From the NCBI GenBank assembly GCA_934662525.1, contig CAKUKJ010000130.1:1-6790 (forward strand): 6,790 bases of DNA, given 5' to 3'. The notes under the pieces are model-generated. The model did no database searches. It was not told the DNA's origin and was given only the letters and a program-made list of their open reading frames with translations. The stretch comes from an uncultured Coriobacteriales bacterium (GTDB taxonomy: Bacteria > Actinomycetota > Coriobacteriia > Coriobacteriales > UMGS124). Of the stretch, positions 1-5,830 are shown piece by piece. Positions within the stretch are counted from its first letter, which is position 1. Every line of letters begins with the position of its first letter. Both the position numbers and the translations under genes were made by a program.

Positions 1-1546
1 CGCCCTGCTGTGCCACGTCGTGGAGGAGCCCAACGACGAGGGCGGCACCTTCGAGGCTGCGAGCGGCTATGCCCGCACGTGGGGAGATTTGGCGGCGGCG
101 TTTTCCGCCCTGGCGAAAGGCGGGAAAGACGGGGTGGGGGACGCGGCCCGCGTTGCCTGCGCCGACGCGTTCGAGGCGGTGCCTGCCCCCTTGACGTTGG
201 CCTACCCGGTGCGCCTGCGGAAGACCTATGGGTGGATTCCGTTCGACGACGTGTTTGCCCGGTTGCCCGAGCTTTACGCGAGCTTCAAGGCCCAACAGGC
301 CGACGAGGATGGGCCGTCGCCTATCGAGCGCGTTCGCTCGATGGCCGCCCGCTTCGGTTGGGTGAAATACGTCGAGCTTGTCGCGCTGTTTGTGGCTGTG
401 CAGGCGTTCAACGACGCGCTGGGTGCGAACATCTACTACCGGTTCATCGACGCGCGCCTGCTCTACGTGGTGCTCATGGGGTCGATGCATGGCATGCGTC
501 TGGGTGTCCTTGCGGCGCTTCTGGCATGCGCCTCCATGCTTTTGTCCTACGCCGACCAAGGCACCGCGCTCATGTCCATCGTCATGCGCGTGGAGAACTG
601 GCTGCCGTTCGCCCTCTACTTCCTCGCCGGCGCCATCTGCGGCTATGTGACCGACAGGAAGAACGCGGACACCGCCTTTGCGCGCAGCGAGTATGGCCTG
701 CTCGTGGACAAGTACCGCTTCCTCAACGAGGCCTACACCAGCGCCATTGAAAACAAGCGGCTTTACAAGCGACAGATCATCGGTTTCGAGGACAGCTTCG
801 GACGCATCTTCTCGGTGGTGCAGAAGCTCGACGACGTGATGCCCCAAAAGCTCTACCTCAAGGCGCTCGAGGTGTTGGAAGACGTGCTGCGCAACCGTTC
901 GGTGGCCCTGTACGCGCTCGACGAGTACCTGCGCTTCGGCAGGCTCATGGCCTGCTCGCGCCCCGTGCGCACCGTGCTGGCAAAATCGCAGGACCTCTCC
1001 GGCTGGCGCGCGTGCATGGGCGAGGTGGCGGCCGGGCGCGTCTGGCGCAACACCGCGCTTGTCCCCGGCCTCCCGAGCTATGCGTGCGGCTCGTTTCACG
1101 ATGGACGCCTGCAGATGATGGTGTGCGTGTGGCGAGCCGAGCCCGACCAGCTCGACATGCGTTTCGCCAACCTGGTCAAGGTCATGTGCGGCCTGCTCGA
1201 GGTGTCGTTCAGCCGTGCGCAGGACTATGCCGAGCTTGCACGCGCCTGGCTGTGCTTCCCGGGCACCGAGGTCATGCGGGCCGAGCCGTTTGCGCAGGCG
1301 GTGCAGGCGCAGCGCGAGATGCGAGACAAGGGCGTGGCCGACTACGTGCTGCTGAGCTTCCCGGGCCTCACGCCCGGCGAGGCGCAGGCCCGCCTCATCC
1401 CCCATCTGCGGGCGACCGACGATTTGGGCGTGGGACAAGACGGTTCCGTGCAGGCCCTCTTGCGTCAGGCGGGGCCTGAGACGGCCGGCGCCGTGTGCGC
1501 CAGGCTCGAGGCGGCCGGTCTTACGCCCGAGCTTGCCGAGGGGTGA
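1..1546 (+). CDS. pelD: PelD-like c-di-GMP receptor with SDR-like N-terminal part (5' end missing)
   Basis: Inner-membrane regulatory subunit of the Pel synthase, partial: the frame is open to the left edge (first full codon at base 2) and ends with TGA at 1544-1546. Numbering residues from the GTG at 20, residues 1-90 look like the C-terminal end of an SDR/NAD-dependent epimerase (Y70-G-W-I-P-F-D-D). Four hydrophobic segments follow (about 117-135, 145-158, 159-178 and 194-211), then a charged helical stalk (about 215-260), a GAF-like region (about 262-395) and a degenerate GGDEF-like domain (about 400-508). In the last, R464-A-T-D467 fits the RxxD inhibitory site, and the active-site GGDEF is replaced by GQDGS, so no cyclase activity is expected. 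R495 may be the additional c-di-GMP-binding arginine described in Pseudomonas PelD. The GTG at 20 is probably not the start: it has no Shine-Dalgarno and lies inside the SDR-like part. The PelD call is strong from topology, domain order and neighbours; the epimerase part is less certain because only its tail is visible. Confidence 0.86.
   Translation, partial: ALLCHVVEEPNDEGGTFEAASGYARTWGDLAAAFSALAKGGKDGVGDAARVACADAFEAVPAPLTLAYPVRLRKTYGWIPFDDVFARLPELYASFKAQQADEDGPSPIERVRSMAARFGWVKYVELVALFVAVQAFNDALGANIYYRFIDARLLYVVLMGSMHGMRLGVLAALLACASMLLSYADQGTALMSIVMRVENWLPFALYFLAGAICGYVTDRKNADTAFARSEYGLLVDKYRFLNEAYTSAIENKRLYKRQIIGFEDSFGRIFSVVQKLDDVMPQKLYLKALEVLEDVLRNRSVALYALDEYLRFGRLMACSRPVRTVLAKSQDLSGWRACMGEVAAGRVWRNTALVPGLPSYACGSFHDGRLQMMVCVWRAEPDQLDMRFANLVKVMCGLLEVSFSRAQDYAELARAWLCFPGTEVMRAEPFAQAVQAQREMRDKGVADYVLLSFPGLTPGEAQARLIPHLRATDDLGVGQDGSVQALLRQAGPETAGAVCARLEAAGLTPELAEG
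1538..1546 (+). promoter_or_regulatory. Ribosome binding site of pelE, overlapping the pelD stop
   Basis: GAGGGGTGA lies 8 bases (from the last G of GAGGGG) before the ATG at 1552 and contains the TGA stop of pelD. It selects 1552 over the in-frame upstream ATG at 1495, which lies well inside pelD. The arrangement lets ribosomes finishing pelD reinitiate on pelE. Confidence 0.65.
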
Positions 1547-1551
1547 GCGCC

Positions 1552-2469
1552 ATGCCCGACGCCGTGTTGTTTGCCGCAGCGCTCGCCCATGCCGTTCTCT
1601 GCCTGGTGCTGCTCGTGCTTGCGAAGAAGGGGGTCTTGTTCGCCCCGCCCTCGAGCGTGGCGATGGCGTTCTTTGTGCCTCTGTTCGGCCCGGTGGGGGT
1701 GGCGTTGCTTGAGATGCGCCTGCGCGACGAGGACGCCGTGGGCGAGGAGTTCGACATCGAGGAGCTGCGCGTGAACGACGCCGTGCACCGCTCCATCCTC
1801 ATGGAGCAGTCAACGGTGGGAGGCGTGGTGCCCTTGCGCGACGCCCTGCTCATCAACGACCCCGCCACGCGCCGCGAGATCATCATGGACGTGCTGTACG
1901 ACGATGCGTCTTCCCAGGCCCGCGCGCTTCGCGCCGCCCGCGGAAACGACGACGTCGAGGTGGTGCACTACGCCACGACGGCCCTGGTCGAGCTGCAGAA
2001 GACCTATGACGACCGCATGGCGCGGGCCCGTCGCGCCTGCGAGCGCTCCCCGCACGACGCCCGTGCGACGGCGCAGCTTGCGGGCGTGCTGGGCGACTAT
2101 ATCGAAAGCGGCCTGCTTGAGGGCAGCATGCTTGAGTCGGTGCGCACCGAGTACGCCCGCGTGCTCGATGACCTGTTCTCCCGCCTGCCGCAGGGAGGCG
2201 ACTCCGCGCTCGACGCGGCCGTGCGCGCGTTTGCCAACGCCTGCGTCCAAGGCGACGCCCGGGCCATGGACGCGTGGGCGTCCCGTGTCGAGGCGACCTG
2301 GCCCCGGCGCGAGGAGGGGTACCTCATGCGCCTTCGCTGCGCGGTGCGTGACGCGGACAGGCCGGGGGTGGACAGGGCCCTGCGCCAGCTCGCAGACGGC
2401 GGGGTGCGCCTTTCGCTGCGGGGCCGTCATGAGGTTGCCTATTGGCAGACAGGAGGGGGGCAGGCATGA
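1552..2469 (+). CDS. pelE: PelE-like membrane protein with helical-repeat cytosolic domain
   Basis: Small membrane-anchored accessory subunit of the Pel synthase complex, 305 residues, close to the roughly 330 of the Pseudomonas protein. Two hydrophobic helices form the N terminus (residues about 4-24 and 34-53, separated by a short KKGVLFAPP loop). The remainder is soluble and alpha-helical. Residues about 92-150 resemble a HEAT-like unit (P-L-R-D-A-L-L-I-N-D near 94-103, and H139-Y-A-T-T-A-L-V-E-L-Q). Residues about 150-300 are Ala/Arg-rich amphipathic helices of the TPR type. No catalytic motif is seen, which suits a scaffold role. It starts 5 bases after pelD and its TGA overlaps the pelA start as ATGA. 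PelE is poorly conserved in sequence, so the name rests on topology, length, the HYATTAL-type segment and the position between pelD and pelA. In the family, PelE is thought to work with PelD, PelG and PelF at the inner membrane. Confidence 0.8.
   Translation: MPDAVLFAAALAHAVLCLVLLVLAKKGVLFAPPSSVAMAFFVPLFGPVGVALLEMRLRDEDAVGEEFDIEELRVNDAVHRSILMEQSTVGGVVPLRDALLINDPATRREIIMDVLYDDASSQARALRAARGNDDVEVVHYATTALVELQKTYDDRMARARRACERSPHDARATAQLAGVLGDYIESGLLEGSMLESVRTEYARVLDDLFSRLPQGGDSALDAAVRAFANACVQGDARAMDAWASRVEATWPRREEGYLMRLRCAVRDADRPGVDRALRQLADGGVRLSLRGRHEVAYWQTGGGQA
2451..2456 (+). promoter_or_regulatory. Ribosome binding site of pelA
   Basis: AGGAGG, continuing into a G run, sits 9 bases before the ATG at 2466 and lies inside the last codons of pelE. 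It supports 2466 as the start rather than the in-frame TTG at 2442, which precedes the site. Confidence 0.7.
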
Positions 2470-4421
2470 ACGTCGACAAGCCGGGCGCGCGCCGGCACCA
2501 TGGCGCCTCGCCCGATGCCGCGCACCCTGAGACGTCGCCGGCCGCCACGCCCCTCACGCGTCGCGGGTTGCTCCGCTACGGCCAACTGCTCGTCGTCTTC
2601 GGGGCCTTCCTCGCCATGGGGGCCGCCCTTGTGGCGCAGCAGGCGCGCGAGGTGGGCGCCAGGCCCGCCGGCTCGCTGCGCCTGCTTGATGCCGGCACGC
2701 TGGCGGGCGAGAGGCGCCGCGCCGCGTCGGGCTGCCTTGCGGTCTACAGCGCGGCCCAGCAGGCCTCGGCCGAGGCCCTCAAGGATATCGAGGCGATATT
2801 CACCCAGCTCGGCGTGCAGGCGGACATCGTCGATGTGTCCGAGGAGGCGTTGCCTCCCCTCGACGGTTACGAAAAGGTCGTGCTTGCCCTGCCCGACCTC
2901 ACCGAGATGGGACAGTCCCTCAGCTCGCTCATGGAGTGGGTGCGCGCGGGCGGTCAGCTCATGATGTACCTGCCGCCCGAGTCAAACGGGTTCTTTCAGG
3001 CCGTCTCCCAGCAGCTCGGCGTGCGCGAGGCCTCCCCGAACTGGTACTACGTTTGCGGTATGCGCTTCGTCTCCGACCTCATGCTGGGCGGCCGCGCCCG
3101 CGACTTCGCCATCAGCGACCCCTACGAGTCGTCGCTCGCCGTCGCGCTCGACGACGCGTGCACCGTCTATGCCGTGAGCGCCGACGACCGCGAGGTGCCG
3201 CTCATCTGGGAATATCCCAACGGTGCGGGCCGCGTCGTGTTCTGCAACCTGAGCATCACCGAGAAGGCCGTGCGCGGCATCTATGCGCAGGCGTTCAGCC
3301 TTTTGGGCGATGCGTTTGCGTGGCCGGTGATAGACGGCAGCGCCTTTTATCTCGACGACTTCCCCTCGCCCGTGCCCTCGGGGTCGGGCGAGTACATCGA
3401 GCGCGACTACGGCACGTCTGTGAGCAACTTCTACACCGACGTGTGGTGGCCCGACCTGGTGCGTTTCGCGCGGGAGCACGGCATCGCATTCACGGGCCTC
3501 ATCATCGAGGACTACAACGACGACGTGGAGCCCCCGTTTGCGGTGAGTCAGGACGTGTCGCGCTTCCAGTACTTCGCGGGGGAGCTCCTGCGCCTGGGAG
3601 GCGAGCTGGGCATCCACGGCTACAACCACATACCCCTGGTGACCGAGGGCAGCCTCGAGGCCAACGAGGGCTACGTGACGGGCACGTATGAAGACGCCTA
3701 CCAGGGGTATCGGTACTGGCCGAGCGACGAGGACATGGATGCGGCGCTCTCGGAGCTGCACGGCTTCGTGACGTCCACCTTCCCGGGCAACGAGGTCGAC
3801 GTGTACGTGCCGCCCTCGAACATCCTTTCGACCCCGGGCCGCGAGGCCCTCAAGCGCTCGGAGTTCGGCGTCCGCATCATCGCGAGCATCTATTTCGAGA
3901 GCCTGCAGCATGTCGAGTACGTGCAGGACTTCGGCGTGTCGCAAGACGGCATCGTGGAGACGCCGCGCATCGTCTCGGGCGGGCAGATCGACGACTACAT
4001 GTACATCTGCGCGCTCTCCGAGCTCAACCTGCATTTCGTGAGCTCCCACTTCATGCACCCCGACGACATGCTCGACCCCGACCGAGGCGCGGAAGAGGGC
4101 TGGCAAAGCGCATATACCAATATATGCGCATATGCAGATTGGCTTTACGGCAGCGCCCCGCAGCTGCGCAACCTCACGGGCACGGAGATGGGCGCGGCCG
4201 TGCAGCGTTGGCACGACCTGTCCGTCGCCTGTACCGACGAGGGGGATGCCCTTGTGCTTGCGCTTGAGGGCCTGCACGACGAGGCGTATCTCTTCGTGCG
4301 CTCGCGCGAGTCGCTCACATGCGGCATTGTCGAGGGCGCAAGCGTCGAGCGCCTCGACGGCAGCCTCTATCTCGTGTGCGCCGGCGCGGCGCAGGTTCGC
4401 ATTCCCAAGGAGGAAGCATGA
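2466..4421 (+). CDS. pelA: PelA-type membrane-anchored polysaccharide deacetylase (DUF2194)
   Basis: Predicted extracellular, membrane-tethered deacetylase that would remove acetyl groups from the Pel chain as it leaves the cell; 651 residues. A 30-residue Ala/Pro/His-rich cytosolic tail ends in T31-R-R-G-L-L, followed by one hydrophobic helix (about 38-57). Residues about 75-285 look like a Rossmann/GATase-like alpha/beta domain (CLAVYSAAQ strand, L-P-D-L, hydrophobic G-G-Q-L-M-M-Y-L strand). The deacetylase part follows: F294-Y-L-D297-D298-F-P (acidic metal/base motif), I-H384-G-Y-N-H388 (metal-binding HxxxH), V-Y-V-P449-P-S-N (motif 3 position) and a late His cluster (H523, H528, H531). 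The C-terminal 75 residues form a probable beta-rich domain. Pseudomonas PelA additionally carries an N-terminal glycoside hydrolase, and no such domain is present here, which matches the Gram-positive deacetylase-only form. Start chosen from the AGGAGG at 2451; overlaps pelE and pelF by 4 bases each. Confidence 0.87.
   Translation: MNVDKPGARRHHGASPDAAHPETSPAATPLTRRGLLRYGQLLVVFGAFLAMGAALVAQQAREVGARPAGSLRLLDAGTLAGERRRAASGCLAVYSAAQQASAEALKDIEAIFTQLGVQADIVDVSEEALPPLDGYEKVVLALPDLTEMGQSLSSLMEWVRAGGQLMMYLPPESNGFFQAVSQQLGVREASPNWYYVCGMRFVSDLMLGGRARDFAISDPYESSLAVALDDACTVYAVSADDREVPLIWEYPNGAGRVVFCNLSITEKAVRGIYAQAFSLLGDAFAWPVIDGSAFYLDDFPSPVPSGSGEYIERDYGTSVSNFYTDVWWPDLVRFAREHGIAFTGLIIEDYNDDVEPPFAVSQDVSRFQYFAGELLRLGGELGIHGYNHIPLVTEGSLEANEGYVTGTYEDAYQGYRYWPSDEDMDAALSELHGFVTSTFPGNEVDVYVPPSNILSTPGREALKRSEFGVRIIASIYFESLQHVEYVQDFGVSQDGIVETPRIVSGGQIDDYMYICALSELNLHFVSSHFMHPDDMLDPDRGAEEGWQSAYTNICAYADWLYGSAPQLRNLTGTEMGAAVQRWHDLSVACTDEGDALVLALEGLHDEAYLFVRSRESLTCGIVEGASVERLDGSLYLVCAGAAQVRIPKEEA
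4108..4129 (+). repeat. AT-rich perfect inverted repeat (hairpin) inside pelA
   Basis: GCGCATATA at 4108-4116 and TATATGCGC at 4121-4129 are exact reverse complements around a CCAA loop. A second, overlapping 12-base perfect palindrome (ATATGCGCATAT, 4122-4133) shares the right arm, and GCGCATAT occurs as a direct repeat at 4108 and 4126. The patch is clearly AT-richer than the surrounding gene and encodes S-A-Y-T-N-I-C-A-Y-A, near the end of the deacetylase domain. There is no T tract, so it is not an intrinsic terminator. Any function is unknown. Confidence 0.75.
4407..4413 (+). promoter_or_regulatory. Ribosome binding site of pelF
   Basis: A full AAGGAGG consensus sits 4 bases before the ATG at 4418, within the last codons of pelA. 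It fixes the pelF start at 4418 and not at the in-frame ATG at 4319, which is deep inside pelA. Confidence 0.75.
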
Positions 4422-5830
4422 GGATCTGCCTTATCCTGGAGGGATGCTACCCCTATGTGACAGGCGGCGTGTCCTCGTGGACGCACGGCCTCATCAAGGC
4501 CTTCCCCGAGCACGATTTCGTGCTGTGGACGATCGGGGCCGACTCGGCCGACCGCGGCAAGTTCGTCTACGAGCTACCCCAAAACGTGACCGAGGTTCAC
4601 GAGGTCTTTCTCAACGACGCCCTCAAAGGCTCGCCCGGCCGCAAACGGCTGCGCTTCACGGCCGAGCAGCGCGCCACGATGGGTGAGTTCGTGCATTGCG
4701 CCGACCCCGACTGGAACGTGCTGTTCGACACCATGCGCGCCCCCGGCATGACCCCCATGGGGTTCCTCATGAGCGAGACGTTCCTCGACCTCATGAGCGA
4801 CATCTGCCGTTCCGACTATCCCTATGCGGCATTTTCGGACATGTTCCACACCATGCGCTCGATGTTTCTCCCGGTGCTTTACCTCATCGGGCAGGAGGTG
4901 CCCCGGGCCGACCTGTATCACACGATAGCCACCGGGTATGCGGGCATCCTTGCCTGCCTGGGGACATATGTCGGCCATGCGCCCTTCATACTCAGCGAGC
5001 ACGGCATCTACTCGCGCGAGCGCGAGGAGGAGATCATCCGCGCAAACTGGGTGGCGCCTGCGTTCAAGCGCCTGTGGGTGAGGTTCTTCTACATGCTCTC
5101 GCGTGCGGCATACGACCGCGCGACAGTGGTCACCAGCCTCTTCGGCAACGCGCGCAAGGCTCAGATCGAGCTGGGCTGCGCGCCTGAGAAATGCCGCATC
5201 ACGCCCAACGGCGTGGACTTCGAGCGCTTCGGTGCCGTGCCGCCCAAGGCGCCCAACGGCTGGGTGGACATCGGCGCGGTGGTGCGCATCGCCCCCATCA
5301 AAGACGTCAAGACGCTGCTGTACGCATTTGCCGAGCTCAAGCACCGCGTGGACAACGCCCGCCTGCATGTCATCGGCCCGGAGGACGACAAGGAGTACGC
5401 GGCCGAGTGCTACGAGCTCGCCCGGCAGCTCGGCGTGCGCGACGTGGTGTTCACCGGCCGGGTCAACGTGGTGGAGTACCTGGCCAAGGTTGATTTCACC
5501 ACGCTCACCTCCATCTCCGAGGGCATGCCGCTCTCCGTGCTGGAGTCGTTCGCGGCGGGTCGCCCCTGCGTCACGACCGACGTGGGCTGCTGCCGCGAGC
5601 TGATCGAGGGCGGGCAGGGCGACGACCTGGGCCGGGCGGGGCTGTGCGTGGAGCCCATGAACCGCATGGCCCTGGCGGACGCCTTCGAGCGCATGTGCGT
5701 CTATCCCGACGAGCGCCTTGCCATGGGCGAGGTGGGGCGGGAGCGCGTGCGGCGCTTCTACTGCCAGGAGCAGATGGTGCAGACCTACCGCGACCTCTAT
5801 CGGGAGGTGGCCGCCCCATGGCAGGCATAG
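4418..5830 (+). CDS. pelF: PelF, GT4-family glycosyltransferase (Pel polymerase)
   Basis: Cytosolic, soluble glycosyltransferase that polymerises the Pel chain from UDP-sugars (UDP-GlcNAc/GalNAc type in characterised systems); 470 residues with no membrane segment. The GT-B N-terminal domain opens with I-L-E-G-C-Y-P-Y-V-T-G-G-V-S-S-W (residues 6-21), a hallmark of PelF and the glycine-rich acceptor/nucleotide loop. S-E-H195-G-I-Y-S-R-E-R follows mid-protein. The C-terminal nucleotide-sugar domain starts after the T-P-N-G-V-D-F-E-R-F motif and shows V-R290-I-A-P-I-K295 (the Arg/Lys pair of GT4 enzymes) and the E368-G-M-P-L-S-V-L-E376 (E-x7-E) signature. All expected catalytic and binding motifs are intact and the length is close to family members (about 500). 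The start is set by AAGGAGG at 4407 and gives a natural M-R-I-C-L-I-L-E beginning. It overlaps pelA by 4 bases (ATGA) and pelG by 13. This is the most certain identification in the window. Confidence 0.96.
   Translation: MRICLILEGCYPYVTGGVSSWTHGLIKAFPEHDFVLWTIGADSADRGKFVYELPQNVTEVHEVFLNDALKGSPGRKRLRFTAEQRATMGEFVHCADPDWNVLFDTMRAPGMTPMGFLMSETFLDLMSDICRSDYPYAAFSDMFHTMRSMFLPVLYLIGQEVPRADLYHTIATGYAGILACLGTYVGHAPFILSEHGIYSREREEEIIRANWVAPAFKRLWVRFFYMLSRAAYDRATVVTSLFGNARKAQIELGCAPEKCRITPNGVDFERFGAVPPKAPNGWVDIGAVVRIAPIKDVKTLLYAFAELKHRVDNARLHVIGPEDDKEYAAECYELARQLGVRDVVFTGRVNVVEYLAKVDFTTLTSISEGMPLSVLESFAAGRPCVTTDVGCCRELIEGGQGDDLGRAGLCVEPMNRMALADAFERMCVYPDERLAMGEVGRERVRRFYCQEQMVQTYRDLYREVAAPWQA
5802..5807 (+). 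promoter_or_regulatory. Ribosome binding site of pelG
   Basis: GGGAGG lies 10 bases before the ATG at 5818, inside the end of pelF. It decides the pelG start, which sits 13 bases upstream of the pelF stop end. Confidence 0.65.

Noticed and set aside
20..22. GTG as the real start of pelD
   Set aside because: No Shine-Dalgarno precedes it, the frame stays open upstream to the window edge, and the following residues already read as the interior of a folded SDR-like domain.
10..750. Plus-strand open frame of 246 codons overlapping the start of pelD
   Set aside because: Arg/Gly/Pro-rich out-of-frame translation with no domain, while the pelD frame gives membrane helices and continuous homology-like features.
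4108..4129. Hairpin as a rho-independent terminator
   Set aside because: It lies in the middle of an intact coding region, the stem is AT-rich at the loop end, and no T run follows.
2982..4277. Long antisense open frame of 431 codons opposite pelA
   Set aside because: It is His/Val/Arg/Ala-rich low-complexity protein typical of the reverse strand of a high-GC gene, has no family motif, and lies wholly within the well-supported pelA frame.
4574..5368. Antisense open frame of 264 codons opposite pelF
   Set aside because: The same GC-driven shadow pattern: no recognisable domain, and pelF on the plus strand carries intact GT4 motifs throughout.
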